Shown here in pieces: positions 40,709-51,984 of a stretch of 64,000 nt of DNA. Position numbers and translations under genes: made by a program. Origin of the DNA: Eubacterium sp. (lineage in GTDB: Bacteria > Bacillota > Clostridia > Peptostreptococcales > Anaerovoracaceae); assembly GCA_017511535.1 (NCBI GenBank), contig JAFWJS010000025.1:1-64000 (forward strand), given 5' to 3'. The notes under the pieces were generated by a model. It ran no database searches, was not told the DNA's origin, and saw only the letters and a list, made by a program, of their open reading frames with translations. Every line of letters starts with the position of its first letter. Position 1 is the first letter of the stretch.

Positions 40709-41539
40709 TTATATCGCTACAGGGATGCCTTTAACCTGCGGGCCTGCCTGGTAATCTTCTATCATCACGTCGTCCGGAGTGAAATCATAGAAGTCGTGCA
40801 CTGTCGGATTGAGTGTGAACTTAGGAGCCGGATACTGCGGTCTCTCGATAAGCTCTTTAATGATAGGGATGTGACGGTCGTAGATGTGAGCGTCCGCGAT
40901 GACGTGGACGAGCTCGCCCGGCTTGTAGCCGGTCACCTGAGCCATCATGTAAACGAGCACAGCATACTGCACGACGTTCCAGTTGTTCGCCGCAAGGATA
41001 TCCTGCGACCTCTGGTTCAGTATCGCGTTCAGCCTGTCTCCCGTAACGTTGAATGTCATGCTGTAAGCGCAAGGCTCGAGGTTCATCTCAGACAGATCTT
41101 CAAAATTATAGATGTTCGTCATGATCCTTCTGGAGTACGGCGTGTTCTTCAGCTGCCATATAACATTGTCCACCTGATCCATATAGCCCTGATGGAACTT
41201 GTATTTCTTGCCCATCTGATAGCCGTACGCCTTACCTATCTCACCGTCTTCGTCAGCCCATGAGTCCCAGATATGGCTCCTCAGCTCATGCACGTTATTG
41301 GATTTCTTCTGCCAGATCCAGAGAAGCTCGTCAACAGCGGATTTGATCGCGGTCGGCCTGAGCGTCAGCGCAGGGAACTCCTCGGAAAGATCATAACGGT
41401 TTACAACGCCGAATGTCTTGATCGTATACGCCGGAGTACCGTCTTCCCAGTGAGGCCTTACTTTCTGTCCTTCGGTCGAATAGCCGTTCTCAAGTATATT
41501 ACGGCACATATCCACGAATAAAACGTCTGCTTTACTCAT
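40709..41539 (-). CDS. thyA: thymidylate synthase, B. subtilis ThyA / phi3T-like type
   Basis: Methylates dUMP to dTMP with methylene-tetrahydrofolate. The active-site cysteine lies in LEPCAYSMTF rather than the PPCH of the E. coli type. ELLWIWQKKSN, HIWDSWADEDGEIGKAYGYQ and the end region NPTVHDFYDFTPDD resemble the B. subtilis ThyA group (about 279 aa). A GTG at 41548 is an alternative start; the ATG at 41539 has GAGG eight bases upstream. Its stop is 121 bases before folA. Bacillus ThyA relatives occur in phages, so acquisition by transfer is possible but not shown here. Confidence 0.94.
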   Translation of the reverse strand: MSKADVLFVDMCRNILENGYSTEGQKVRPHWEDGTPAYTIKTFGVVNRYDLSEEFPALTLRPTAIKSAVDELLWIWQKKSNNVHELRSHIWDSWADEDGEIGKAYGYQMGKKYKFHQGYMDQVDNVIWQLKNTPYSRRIMTNIYNFEDLSEMNLEPCAYSMTFNVTGDRLNAILNQRSQDILAANNWNVVQYAVLVYMMAQVTGYKPGELVHVIADAHIYDRHIPIIKELIERPQYPAPKFTLNPTVHDFYDFTPDDVMIEDYQAGPQVKGIPVAI

Positions 41540-41544
41540 CACAC

Positions 41545-41951
41545 TCACCTCTCATCTGATTTATCTTCTATTATCCGGACCGCCTCGCCGATCACCTCGT
41601 CAAGACGCCCGGTATCTCCCTTTATATACAGCCATCCGATGACTGCTTCAAAACCTGTCGCCAGCTTGTATTCCGCCGGCGTTGTCCCTCTCGGATGCGT
41701 CGTGTTCGTCCTGTTCCTCGCCCTTTTGAACAAAGCTGTTTCTTCATCGGTATAGAAACCGTTCACCAGCTCTTTCGCGGCAAGCGCCTGGCTGTCCGCC
41801 TTGACCAGCCGGACTGAATACCTGTTCATGTCGCCGGCGTGCCTTCCGCAGCTTTCCACAGACCTCATCCTGACGAACACTTCGTATACCGCATCTCCGA
41901 TATATGCCAGCTTGGTCGTATCGGCATTCCTTATATCTGTCAGTTCTGAAG

Positions 41952-41955
<4 letters not shown>
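41545..41955 (-). CDS. mrnC: Mini-ribonuclease III
   Basis: 136-aa RNase III catalytic domain without a double-stranded-RNA-binding domain. The helix with the acidic active-site residue reads LAYIGDAVYEVFVR. The segments RARNRTNTTHPRGTTPAEYKLATGFEAVIGWLY (given here in parts RARNRTNTTHPRG and EYKLATGFEAVIGWLY) are typical. Relatives mature 23S rRNA ends. It overlaps the cysS stop by 4 bases (ATGA), the classical cysS-mrnC arrangement of Firmicutes. Confidence 0.95.
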
Positions 41956-43352
<1,397 letters not shown>

Positions 43353-43382
43353 TTGCTTTTCCTCTTTATCTTCTTACTGCAT

Positions 43383-44240
43383 CTATTTCAGGTCGATCGC
43401 TCCGTCCATGGTCTCCATTTCAGAAAGATCGACTGTGCCTTCTTCATTTTCTATCATCGTGAGGTCAACTGTATCTGCGGCCTCAGGCGAAACTGTGTCA
43501 TCAACTTCAGCGCCGGACTCAAGCTTCACCATGTCGATGGCGCCGTCTTCATCAGGCTTCACCTTTTCAGCAGCTTCTTCACGGCTGTTCTTTTCATTCA
43601 GCTCGTTCGTGAGCTTCTCTACCTTCTCTTCCATGAGCTCAAGGCGTCTTCTCAGGATCTCAAGCTCTGTATTCACCGGGTCAGGAAGGTTGATCTGGTT
43701 GATGTCCGACGTGCTCTCGCCGAATCTTCTCACTACTCTTCCGGGAACGCCGACTACCGTACACCCGTCAGGTATCTCCTTCAGCACGACTGATCCCGAA
43801 CCGATCTTGACGTCGTTTCCGACATGGAAAGGCCCGAGGACTTTTGCTCCCGAGCTCACGATGACTCTGTCGCCTATCGTCGGATGACGCTTTCCGGTGT
43901 CCTTACCTGTTCCTCCAAGCGTTACGCCCTGATATATAGTACAGTCGTCGCCTATCTCGGTAGTCTCACCGATCACTATGCCCATACCGTGGTCGATAAA
44001 GCAGCGCCTTCCGATAGTCGCGCCGGGGTGGATCTCTATCCCTGTCTTATGCCTTACACGCTGCGACAGTATCCTTGCCAGAAGCTTCATGTTGTGCTTG
44101 TACATCCAGTGAGCAGGCTTATGCAGTATCAAAGCCCACACGCCCGGATAGCAGAGCAGTGCCTCAAGCTCGTTTCTCGCCGCCGGGTCTCTTTCAACGG
44201 CAGCGTCGATGTCTTCTTTTACATCCTTGAAAAATCCCAT
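43383..44240 (-). CDS. cysE: serine O-acetyltransferase with an unusual C-terminal tail
   Basis: Acetylates L-serine with acetyl-CoA, the first step of cysteine synthesis. Residues about 1-175 are a standard short-form CysE: alpha-helical N-terminus, then a left-handed beta-helix with IEIHPGATIGRRCFIDHGMG, GVTLGGTGKDTGKRHPTIGD and GVPGRVV. Residues about 190-220 form a likely coiled coil (ELEILRRRLELMEEKVEKL). The last 60 residues are acidic and repeat short units such as GAIDMVKLES, TVDLTMIENEEG and TVDLSEMETM, ending GAIDL. This tail is not part of the usual enzyme; it might mediate contacts. It works with cysK, encoded at 2131-3063. Confidence 0.93.
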   Translation of the reverse strand: MGFFKDVKEDIDAAVERDPAARNELEALLCYPGVWALILHKPAHWMYKHNMKLLARILSQRVRHKTGIEIHPGATIGRRCFIDHGMGIVIGETTEIGDDCTIYQGVTLGGTGKDTGKRHPTIGDRVIVSSGAKVLGPFHVGNDVKIGSGSVVLKEIPDGCTVVGVPGRVVRRFGESTSDINQINLPDPVNTELEILRRRLELMEEKVEKLTNELNEKNSREEAAEKVKPDEDGAIDMVKLESGAEVDDTVSPEAADTVDLTMIENEEGTVDLSEMETMDGAIDLK

Positions 44241-44256
44241 TTCCTGAACCTCTTTA

Positions 44257-44736
44257 TCAGTCCTCTACTTTAATGGTTTTGATCACTACCGGCTCAAGCG
44301 GCATGTCCATGGAGTCGCGCGGAACAGCTGCGATCTGATGAGCCACGTCTGTTCCGTCTGTGATCTTTCCGAACGCGGCATACTGTCCGTCGAGATATGG
44401 CGCTTCCGCGACCATGATGAAGAACTGCGATCCTGCTGAATCAGGGTCCATCGTCCTTGCCATCGAGAGCACGCCGTCTGTATGCTTCAGATCATTTTTG
44501 AATCCGTTTGACGTGAATTCGCCTTTGATCGTGTAGCCCGGGCCGCCCATTCCTGTGCCGTCCGGATCTCCGCCCTGGATCATGAATCCCGGGATGACGC
44601 GGTGGAAAGTGAGTCCGTCGTAGAATCCCTTGTCAGCAAGGCTCTTGAAGTTCTCGACTGTCGCAGGAGCGATGTCCTCATACAGCTCGCCTGTCATGAC
44701 TCCGCCGTCAACCATTTCGATAGTTACCTTTTTCAT
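44257..44736 (-). CDS. ppiB: peptidyl-prolyl cis-trans isomerase, cyclophilin type
   Basis: Catalyses cis-trans isomerisation of prolyl bonds. The catalytic arginine motif FHRVIPGFMIQGGDPDGTG, MARTMDPDSAGSQFFI and AAFGKITDG are present in 159 aa. No signal peptide, so cytoplasmic. The start at 44736 has a GGAG site. It is inserted between the chromate-transporter pair and cysE in the operon. Confidence 0.95.
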   Translation of the reverse strand: MKKVTIEMVDGGVMTGELYEDIAPATVENFKSLADKGFYDGLTFHRVIPGFMIQGGDPDGTGMGGPGYTIKGEFTSNGFKNDLKHTDGVLSMARTMDPDSAGSQFFIMVAEAPYLDGQYAAFGKITDGTDVAHQIAAVPRDSMDMPLEPVVIKTIKVED

Positions 44737-44752
44737 GTTTCTCTCCTTCTGT

Positions 44753-45289
44753 CTATGCCATGAACAAAGCGCCTATGACGCCTGCTCCGGCCATTATGAA
44801 TATCGGATTTATCTTTTTTGATCCTGTAAGCAGGAACGACGACGCGCATATCACGAGCGATATGAGGCCAGCTGTCTGGCCTGCGCCTGTCACTGCCTGC
44901 TGTCCCATCAGCACGACCGCCGAAAGGACGAGCCCCGCGGTCATCGGCCTGACTCCCGCGAGTATGCCGTCTATCATGCGGCTTTCCTTGAACTTCAGGA
45001 TGAAGTAGCTCGCCAGCGTCACAAGTATGAACGACGGGAGCGCCACGGCAAACGTCGCCATCAGCGCGCCGCCGAGTCCTGCCGACATATATCCTACGTA
45101 CGTCGCCGCATTCACCGCAATCGGCCCCGGAGTCATCTGCGAGATACCGATAAGGTTCGCGAACTCTGACTTGTCCATAGTGCCGAGCGTTTTTGCCGCT
45201 TCATATATCACAGGGAGCATCGCCGCCCCGCCGCCGAACCCGAAAAGCCCGATCTTGCTGAAAGCAAGGAACAGATCAAAGTAGATCAT
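44753..45289 (-). CDS. chromate transporter family protein, half-size (second)
   Basis: 178-aa membrane protein with one CHR domain: FGFGGGAAMLPVIYE near the N-terminus, FANLIGISQMTPGPIAVNAATYVGY split as NLIGISQMTPGPIAVNAATY, then several hydrophobic helices. The two half-size proteins overlap by four bases (ATGA) and probably form a heterodimer equivalent to a full-length ChrA. Substrate is not certain; many such pairs exist in bacteria with no chromate exposure. Confidence 0.9.
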   Translation of the reverse strand: MIYFDLFLAFSKIGLFGFGGGAAMLPVIYEAAKTLGTMDKSEFANLIGISQMTPGPIAVNAATYVGYMSAGLGGALMATFAVALPSFILVTLASYFILKFKESRMIDGILAGVRPMTAGLVLSAVVLMGQQAVTGAGQTAGLISLVICASSFLLTGSKKINPIFIMAGAGVIGALFMA

Positions 45290-45876
45290 GCCTGATCACC
45301 TGCCTTCCCTGCTGTCACAGCCTGCCTGACTATCCCGAGCAAAGCCGCTCCGAGCACTATATATACGATGCTCACGTCCAGGAACGTTATCAGCACGAAC
45401 GCCACAGCGGCGACCGCCCAGCAGAACATGTCTTTCAGGACTTTCTTTCCTACCGAATAAGCAGAATATGCTATGAGTCCTGTCGCTGACGCGCGTATAC
45501 CCATAAGCGCCCCGTTCACGTACCTGTTGTCACCTATTCCGCGGAGGACTTCTATCACAAGTATTATCGATATCAGGCTCGGAAGTATGACTCCCGCCGT
45601 CGCGCATACGGCGCCGGGTATGCCCTTCTTCCTGTGGCCGACGTATGTCGCCATGTTTATCGCTATCACTCCGGGAAGACTCTGGCTCACCGCTATGCAG
45701 TCCACGACGTCGTCAGGCGTCAGCCATTTCTTCCTGTCAGCCACGATCCCCTGCAGGAGCGGTATCATAGTCATACCGCCTCCGATCGTGAAGAGCCCGA
45801 GCTTGAAAAACTCGAAGAACAGCTCCCAGAGCCCTGCTTCTCTTATTTTATTATCTGAAGCTTTCTCTTCACTCAT
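45286..45876 (-). CDS. chromate transporter family protein, half-size (first)
   Basis: 196 aa, one CHR domain with FFKLGLFTIGGGMTMIPLLQ and DCIAVSQSLPGVIAINMATY. Multiple hydrophobic segments follow. A hydrophilic N-terminus precedes the first helix. The start at 45876 lies 32 bases after the proS stop. It partners the next gene. The family name is from homology patterns; the transported ion here is unknown. Confidence 0.9.
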   Translation of the reverse strand: MSEEKASDNKIREAGLWELFFEFFKLGLFTIGGGMTMIPLLQGIVADRKKWLTPDDVVDCIAVSQSLPGVIAINMATYVGHRKKGIPGAVCATAGVILPSLISIILVIEVLRGIGDNRYVNGALMGIRASATGLIAYSAYSVGKKVLKDMFCWAVAAVAFVLITFLDVSIVYIVLGAALLGIVRQAVTAGKAGDQA

Positions 45877-45908
45877 CGGATCCCTTTCCGGAACACAGCG
45901 CCAGGGCT

Positions 45909-47648
45909 CTACATCCCGAATCTTTCTTTATTCACAAGCTCTGTCGCCTCGGCTATTGCTTCTTCGACTGTGAGCTCTTTCTTTTCATCTTCTCTTCTAA
46001 GCTTGTACTCAACTACTCCCTCAGGTGCACGCTTCCCGACTGTGATCCTTACCGGGATACCGATGAGGTCTGCGTCCTTGAACTTGACTCCCGGGCGCTC
46101 TTTTCTGTCGTCAAGCAGGACTTCCACTCCGGCTTTCTCTAGCTGTTGCTCGATGTCTGCCGTGACCTTGTCCTGCGCTTCGTCGCCAGGCTTCATCTCT
46201 GTTATTATCACATGATACGGAGCAACCGATACAGGCCAGATGATGCCGTCGTCGTCGTGGTGCTGCTCTACTATAGCCGCGAGAGTCCTTGTGACTCCGA
46301 TGCCGTAGCAGCCCATAACGACCGGCTTTTCCTGCTGGTTCTCATCCACGTACATAGCGTGCATCGCTTCTGAATACTTGGTGCCAAGCTTAAATACCTG
46401 GCCTACCTCGATACCTCTCGCGTGTTTCACAGGAGCTCCGCAGCACGGACATGGATCGCCTTCCTGAAGGACTTTGATGTCTGTCACTATGTCGCCCTTG
46501 TAATCACGTCCGTAGTTGACGTTGATGAGATGATGATCTTCCTCACAGGCTCCCGCGCACATGTTCTTAAGTCCGGGAAGCTCGCTGTCCACTACGATAG
46601 TGCAGTCGTGAAGAGCAGTAGGACCGGTGAAGCCGCCTACGCAGCCTGTAGCTTCATGCATCTTCTCTTCATCCGCGAACTCGATCTGGTGCTCAGGGAT
46701 GCCGAGCGCGTTGATCAGCTTGGTCATGTTGCATTCACGGTCGCCTCTCACGAATGCCGCGACATAGCCGTTCTCTTTATAGTCATCGTCGTATGTCACG
46801 AAGAGAAGGGCTTTGATCGTCTTCTTCTGGTCGATGCCGAGGAAGTCAGCGACTTCTTCGATGGTCTTTGTTCCGGGAGTATGGACCTTCTCGAGCGGAA
46901 GCATCTCTACATCGTCTTCCGGCTTCGCGTCTACGCACGCAGCACGCTCTGTGGTCGCCGCCATGTCGCACTTCTCACAGTACGCGATCTCGCTCTCGCC
47001 AACGCTTGTCAGCGCCTGGAACTCGTGGGAGTTGCTGCCGCCGATCGCTCCGTTATCTGCTTCTACAGGGCGGAAGTAAAGTCCGCACCTCGTGAAGATC
47101 CTGGTGTACGCGTCGTACATGTCCTGGTAGCTCTTATCAAGTCCTTCAGTGTCCTTGTCGAATGAGTACGCGTCTTTCATGACGAACTCACGGCTCCTCA
47201 TGAGTCCGAAGCGAGGCCTCGCCTCGTCTCTGTATTTCGTCTGTATCTGGTACAGATTCTCAGGAAGCTGCTTGTATGAGCTTATGTCGTTTCTCACGAT
47301 GTCCGTGAAGATCTCCTCATGTGTAGGACCGAGGCAGAAGTCTCTTCCGTTTCTGTCTTTGATCCTCCAGAGCTCAGGGCCGTAGTGGCTCCATCTTCCT
47401 GATTCTTGCCAGAGCTCTGCCGGCTGCACTGCCGACATGTGGATCTCCTGAGCTCCGGTCCTGTCCATTTCTTCTCTTACTATCTCTTCGATCTTTCTTA
47501 CTGAACGCCACCCCATGGGCATGAATCCGTAAATGCCGGAAACAAGCTTCCGGATCATTCCTGTTCTCAGGAGCAGGATATGGCTTGGGATCTCCGCTTC
47601 ATTAGGTACTTCGCGAAGTGTTTTAAGATGCATTCTGGATAGTCTCAT
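45909..47648 (-). CDS. proS: prolyl-tRNA synthetase, bacterial type with editing domain
   Basis: Class II synthetase charging tRNA-Pro. Motif 2/3 regions are seen in [21 protein letters not shown] (in part: [18 protein letters not shown]) and [17 protein letters not shown]. Residues about 225-400 form the inserted YbaK-like editing domain ([24 protein letters not shown]). The C-terminal anticodon domain ends near [10 protein letters not shown]. 579 aa is the normal length for the editing-containing form. It lies 112 bases after ispF; a CCGCCT/AGGCGG hairpin (47680-47694) lies in this gap without a T tract. Confidence 0.96.
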   Translation of the reverse strand: MRLSRMHLKTLREVPNEAEIPSHILLLRTGMIRKLVSGIYGFMPMGWRSVRKIEEIVREEMDRTGAQEIHMSAVQPAELWQESGRWSHYGPELWRIKDRNGRDFCLGPTHEEIFTDIVRNDISSYKQLPENLYQIQTKYRDEARPRFGLMRSREFVMKDAYSFDKDTEGLDKSYQDMYDAYTRIFTRCGLYFRPVEADNGAIGGSNSHEFQALTSVGESEIAYCEKCDMAATTERAACVDAKPEDDVEMLPLEKVHTPGTKTIEEVADFLGIDQKKTIKALLFVTYDDDYKENGYVAAFVRGDRECNMTKLINALGIPEHQIEFADEEKMHEATGCVGGFTGPTALHDCTIVVDSELPGLKNMCAGACEEDHHLINVNYGRDYKGDIVTDIKVLQEGDPCPCCGAPVKHARGIEVGQVFKLGTKYSEAMHAMYVDENQQEKPVVMGCYGIGVTRTLAAIVEQHHDDDGIIWPVSVAPYHVIITEMKPGDEAQDKVTADIEQQLEKAGVEVLLDDRKERPGVKFKDADLIGIPVRITVGKRAPEGVVEYKLRREDEKKELTVEEAIAEATELVNKERFGM

Positions 47649-47760
47649 TTGTTCATTTCTCCTTAGTTATATTCTCTCACCGCCTGGAAGGCGGCTGTTT
47701 TCTCTGGGATGCGCCGGTGCGTTTCCACACGGCCTGCTTTGGAGCCATCAGGGATCCGGC

Positions 47761-48249
47761 TTACTTCGGGGCCATCAGGCACACGGCTTCTGCCGCTATC
47801 CCTTCGCCTCTTCCGGTAAATCCGAGGCCTTCAGTCGTGGTCGCCTTGACGCTGATCTGACTTTCTCTCACGCCTGCTGCGTCTGCGATGTTTTTTCGCA
47901 TTTCGTCGATGTACGGCGCGAGCTTAGGCTTCTGGCAGATGACTGTCACGTCGCAGTTCGAAAGGATGTATCCTGCTTCTCCGGTCACGCGAACCACTTC
48001 CTCAAGAAGCTTCATGCTGTCCGCTCCCTTATATGCGTCGTCGGTGTCGGGGAACAGATGGCCTATATCTCCGAGAGCACACGCGCCGAGCATGGCATCC
48101 ATCAGAGCATGGACGAGCACATCTGCGTCGGAATGGCCGATAAGGCCGAGCGCATATGGGATAGTGACGCCGCCGAGGATAAGCTTCCTGCCTGTCCCGA
48201 GCTGGTGTACGTCGAATCCGTGTCCGATCCTTATATTTCTTTCTGCCAT
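47761..48249 (-). CDS. ispF: 2-C-methyl-D-erythritol 2,4-cyclodiphosphate synthase
   Basis: Fifth step of the MEP isoprenoid pathway. Zinc ligands lie in GHGFDVHQL and in [22 protein letters not shown] and [20 protein letters not shown] complete the family pattern. 162 aa, normal. It follows ispD by 34 bases in the usual order. Confidence 0.97.
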   Translation of the reverse strand: MAERNIRIGHGFDVHQLGTGRKLILGGVTIPYALGLIGHSDADVLVHALMDAMLGACALGDIGHLFPDTDDAYKGADSMKLLEEVVRVTGEAGYILSNCDVTVICQKPKLAPYIDEMRKNIADAAGVRESQISVKATTTEGLGFTGRGEGIAAEAVCLMAPK

Positions 48250-48283
48250 CGTGGTCCTTTCTGTTCTTTGTCCGCCGCCTGAC

Positions 48284-48967
48284 TTATTTCAGGTCTTCCG
48301 GCGTCGTTATCTTGATGTTTCCGTAGCTTCCTTCCACGATCACAGGCATCACGCCGGCGCGCTCAGCGAGGCTTCCGTCGTCTGTTCCTGTGAAACCATC
48401 TTCAGACGCCTTCCTTGCAGCGTCGTATATGAGGCGGAACCTGAACCCCTGGGGCGTCTGTACAGAATACAGCCTGCTCCTGTCCAGCGTCCCGAGGTCT
48501 CTGTCCCTTATCGTATCTTTCACCGGGACCGCGGCTATCGCAGCGCCTTCATCAAAGGCCTTCTCTGCTACGTTTCTGATCGTTTCTGCTGTAACGAACG
48601 GCCTCGCCCCGTCATGTATGAGAACGATACCGTCATCCTCAAATCCGAAGCCGTCAAGGTACCTGAGCGCATTCATCACTGAATCCTGACGCTCTTTACC
48701 CCCTGTGATGACTTCCGCCCGGAGGAAAGCTTCGTTTCCGCCGTCATTCACCAGCTTCTCTGTCTCTTCCTCGAACCCTGACGGCGCTGTGACAACAATA
48801 ATATCAGCCAGTCCACGGACTGCTTCACTGCGGAACGCGTCGACAGTCTTTCTGATGATGCTGTTTCCGCCGTCTATCTCTATGAACTGCTTTGGCTTTC
48901 CGGCGTCCATCCTCTCACCGATGCCGCCGGCGCATATTATTACTGCTGTTTTTCTGTTTTTATACAT
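48284..48967 (-). CDS. ispD: 2-C-methyl-D-erythritol 4-phosphate cytidylyltransferase
   Basis: Couples CTP to methylerythritol phosphate in the MEP pathway. The nucleotide-binding N-terminus [18 protein letters not shown], the signature [12 protein letters not shown] and the later [10 protein letters not shown] are present. 227 aa. The N-terminal loop reads AGGIGERM instead of AAGxGxRM, a minor variation. It sits between yacL and ispF. Confidence 0.95.
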   Translation of the reverse strand: MYKNRKTAVIICAGGIGERMDAGKPKQFIEIDGGNSIIRKTVDAFRSEAVRGLADIIVVTAPSGFEEETEKLVNDGGNEAFLRAEVITGGKERQDSVMNALRYLDGFGFEDDGIVLIHDGARPFVTAETIRNVAEKAFDEGAAIAAVPVKDTIRDRDLGTLDRSRLYSVQTPQGFRFRLIYDAARKASEDGFTGTDDGSLAERAGVMPVIVEGSYGNIKITTPEDLK

Positions 48968-49005
48968 TATCTCACTGTTCCGGCCGGAAGCTTCAGACCT
49001 TCACA

Positions 49006-50112
49006 TCAGTTTTTCAGGCGGCCGAATATCATGCGCCCCGCAGATGTCTGCAGCACGCTGGTCACTCTGATCTCTGCTGTCTGTCCTATCTGCTCGCGGC
49101 CGTTCTCGACTACGATCATCGTGCCGTCGTCCAGGTATCCTATAGCCTGCGCCTGCGTCTTTCCTTCTTTGATGAGCGTTACCTGCATGTCCTCTCCCGG
49201 TATCACTACCGGCTTCAGGCAGTTGGCGAGCTCGTTGATATTCAGTACTCTCACTCCGTTTATCCCGGCGACCTTGTTCAGGTTATAGTCGTTGGTGACT
49301 ACGTCGCCGTCGATGATCTCAGCGAGCTTAAGAAGTTTGACATCCACTTCAGGTATCTCTTTCAGCACTTTATCGTTGTCAGTGTTGTAGATCTCGACTC
49401 CGTGCTCTTCCCTGATCCGGTTCAGTATGTCAAGTCCCCTTCTTCCTCTGGTCCTCTTCAGCGAGTCAGCTGAATCCGCGATATGTCTCAGTTCCACCAG
49501 CACGAAGTCCGGTATGATCACGGGCCCTTCCAGAAAGCCTGTGCTCATGATCTCCGCGATCCTTCCGTCGATGATGACGCTGGTGTCGAACACCTTCGGG
49601 ACCGCCTTCTCATCCCCCTCGTACTCCTCACGCTGTTTCTGAGAGGTTTTACCGGCGGATGAAAAGATACTCTGGACTATGTCCTTCCCCTTCATCGCCG
49701 CGACCGCCACGCATAAATAGCATGAGACCAGGTATGTTACGATGACCACAGCCGAATACACGTAGTCGTTCGGTATTATCCGGAAAAACTGCGCGAGAAG
49801 AGTCGCTATCAGGAGACCGAAGAGAAGGCCTGCCGCGCCCGCTGCTATAGTGCCCGCAGAAACATTCTGCAGCTCATGACCGAGACGCCTTGCAAGTCTG
49901 ACTCCCATTTTTGCTAAGGACGGAGCAATAATGAAAAATAAAATACTTAAGATAATTGCGGTTGCTATGGCTATAATGAACTGATTCTCTTCAACAGAAG
50001 CCGGGATCTGTATCCTCAGTCTCTGTATGACATAAAGCACCAGCCCACACATGCCATATCCAAGTACTGCTCCGAAAAGCGCCGACAGGACTCGTATTAA
50101 GTTTTTGAACAT
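49006..50112 (-). CDS. PIN/TRAM-domain membrane protein (YacL family)
   Basis: 368 aa. About four hydrophobic helices occupy residues 1-150. Then comes a PIN-like nuclease domain starting FDTSVIIDGRIAEI, with acidic residues in VLVELRHIADSAD, GRRGLDIL and VTNDYNLNKVA. A C-terminal TRAM domain (VTLIKEGKTQAQAIGYLDDG) follows. The YacL family is common upstream of ispD in Firmicutes. Likely an RNA-directed nuclease or RNA-binding membrane protein; its target is unknown. The start at 50112 has AAAGGAGG. It is the first gene of the superoperon. Confidence 0.9.
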   Translation of the reverse strand: MFKNLIRVLSALFGAVLGYGMCGLVLYVIQRLRIQIPASVEENQFIIAIATAIILSILFFIIAPSLAKMGVRLARRLGHELQNVSAGTIAAGAAGLLFGLLIATLLAQFFRIIPNDYVYSAVVIVTYLVSCYLCVAVAAMKGKDIVQSIFSSAGKTSQKQREEYEGDEKAVPKVFDTSVIIDGRIAEIMSTGFLEGPVIIPDFVLVELRHIADSADSLKRTRGRRGLDILNRIREEHGVEIYNTDNDKVLKEIPEVDVKLLKLAEIIDGDVVTNDYNLNKVAGINGVRVLNINELANCLKPVVIPGEDMQVTLIKEGKTQAQAIGYLDDGTMIVVENGREQIGQTAEIRVTSVLQTSAGRMIFGRLKN

Positions 50113-50238
50113 TAAGTCAGTTACACCTCCTTTCTCTGATCACTTTAAAATGGAAATAACTTATATAGCGAAAGGCTCACGCAAGCGGATAATAAAATGA
50201 ATAAAAAGATCTTGCGCTGCTTACCTCTTACTGTTGTA

Positions 50239-50247
50239 ATTATACCA
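50239..50247 (-). promoter_or_regulatory. extended -10 promoter for the yacL-rlmB operon
   Basis: TGGTATAAT on the minus strand (TATAAT at 50239-50244) lies just before the HAD-gene stop region, giving a leader of about 120 nt. The -35 is weak. A CGCAAG/CTTGCG pair can form in the leader. Confidence 0.5.
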
Positions 50248-50248
50248 T

Positions 50249-51823
50249 TTATTTGGTGCTCTTGTATCCCGGATATTCATCTTTCTCCAGGAATCCGTAC
50301 TCAAATCCCAGCTTGTTGTCAGGATCGTCGTCTTTGGTGCTGATCGAAAGTGTGTTTATGATCTCTTCCGTCGTCATATTGTTCTCACGCATGTACTCGA
50401 GCTCCAGCTCGTTAAGGTTCTCTTCGCCTTCGCCGTATGTCTTGAAGATATGCGCGTCTTCTTCGCTCTCTCCGAGTCTTACCGTCGCGTCGCTGTCTCT
50501 GAGGGACCTGTAGCTGTTCTCGTCTCGCCCCTGGAGCACATAGTAGATGTCGCCGTTCTCTTCAGCTTTCTCAAAGTCATACTCGAGATCGTGGTTCTGA
50601 TATATCGCGAGCTCGGCGATAAGTCCGCCTCCGTCTGTGACCTTTCTCGATGCTCTGTTGAAACAGCAGACTATCTTAAGCGACTTATACTCTGTGCAGA
50701 AGTTGAAATCGCCTGTGGAGTCCATGAATCCTGCTACAGGACCGTGTCCGTACTCGCTTACCAGGACGTTATTGATTGCCGTGACTTTACCCGGTCCCTG
50801 GGTCTGTGTCTTGGTCGCTTTGTCGCCTTTCTCCCATCCTCCGTTTTCTGAAGGAATGCACATGAAGCCCTTCTCATAGTCGTATTCGTTTATATATTTT
50901 CCGTCTTCCAGCTTATTGGTCATCGCCATTACGCCGTCGACCGAGTCATGGAGCTCCCATACGTCGACAGCCGCCCTGACGACGTCTGTTGAAGAAGCGG
51001 AGCAGATATATACTTTGATCCCGTTGTTCTTCATTACTGACATCAGCTCTCTGATGTTGTCAGGTACCTGAACGCCGCTCGTCCATTCACACTCGCAGAT
51101 ACCGGCTCTGGAATTGATCTCAGGCGAAGTCCATGTCACATACTCGGATTCCTCTTCTCTGTAGTACTCGTGTGAGGCTTTTGCCAGCGCGTATACTTCG
51201 TCCTCCGTGAATCCGGTGAACCAGTAAAGCACCCACGGATAGGCGACTTCTGCCGACTCTGAGTCATAGACCAGGTCATACATCGCGCGCATCTTGGTCG
51301 CGAACTCTCTCCACGCCTTGGTCCCCTGGACCTCCTCTGACTTCTCGTCGTCAAGGCCTGAAGGCGTGAAAGGCCCGAACTTATTGTACAGCTTACTGTA
51401 AGCTGTGGTGATATCCTCCACCCAGCCCTGGTAGGACGTGTTCTTCTGACTGTATTCCCGGCCGCGCTTTTTGACCGGGTCGCCCAGTCCTGTCATTAGG
51501 ACCTCAGAGAGCTTCTCCGCCGTCATGTCCTCATCAAAAGCCATATGCTGGAGCTGATATACCGCCAGCTGTTCCTCCACGTCGAATATCGAACATGTGT
51601 TATCAAAGTCAAATACGGCGTAAACAGACTCATCGTAGCCCTTTGAGTCTTTCCCGTATTTCTTCATCATGGCGTTTATCCCGTTCTTCACGACCGGACT
51701 CCATGTATCAAGCTCTATCTCTTTTGTTGCATCGTCTACCTCTGCACCCGGGCCCTTTCTGCCGCATGACGCCATGGTGAGCACCATGATAAGGGCTGTA
51801 AGCACTGCGATGATCTTCTTCAT
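50249..51823 (-). CDS. HAD-superfamily phosphatase-like lipoprotein
   Basis: 524 aa. The signal peptide ends in the lipobox MASC (about residue 20), so the protein is exported and lipid-anchored. HAD motif I is VFDFDNTCS (DxDxT form). Motif II is ICSASSTDVV. A lysine (motif III) is expected in EKGDKATKTQTQ, and motif IV is GFMDSTGDFNF. The large insertion between motifs I and II carries several Trp and Tyr. This fits a phosphoserine-phosphatase-like or acid phosphatase subgroup. The substrate is unknown. It is divergent from the two-component genes. Confidence 0.82.
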   Translation of the reverse strand: MKKIIAVLTALIMVLTMASCGRKGPGAEVDDATKEIELDTWSPVVKNGINAMMKKYGKDSKGYDESVYAVFDFDNTCSIFDVEEQLAVYQLQHMAFDEDMTAEKLSEVLMTGLGDPVKKRGREYSQKNTSYQGWVEDITTAYSKLYNKFGPFTPSGLDDEKSEEVQGTKAWREFATKMRAMYDLVYDSESAEVAYPWVLYWFTGFTEDEVYALAKASHEYYREEESEYVTWTSPEINSRAGICECEWTSGVQVPDNIRELMSVMKNNGIKVYICSASSTDVVRAAVDVWELHDSVDGVMAMTNKLEDGKYINEYDYEKGFMCIPSENGGWEKGDKATKTQTQGPGKVTAINNVLVSEYGHGPVAGFMDSTGDFNFCTEYKSLKIVCCFNRASRKVTDGGGLIAELAIYQNHDLEYDFEKAEENGDIYYVLQGRDENSYRSLRDSDATVRLGESEEDAHIFKTYGEGEENLNELELEYMRENNMTTEEIINTLSISTKDDDPDNKLGFEYGFLEKDEYPGYKSTK

Positions 51824-51880
51824 ATCTACCTCCCCGGGCAGCCTGAGCCGCCGAAGTTTCCTTCATCTGATATAGTATCA

Positions 51881-51909
51881 ATAATACTACCCGCGATTGA
51901 TTCAGTCAA
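51881..51909 (-). promoter_or_regulatory. promoter for the HAD lipoprotein gene
   Basis: TTGACT (51904-51909), 17-base spacer, TATTAT (51881-51886) on the minus strand, followed by GGGGAGG before the start at 51823. Confidence 0.75.
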
Positions 51910-51984
51910 TAACGGCAGGGCCGGAGGCAGGCTGTATTCATAGAGGTTTTGCCATAACTTCACCGTATTGTCACACAGCACCGT

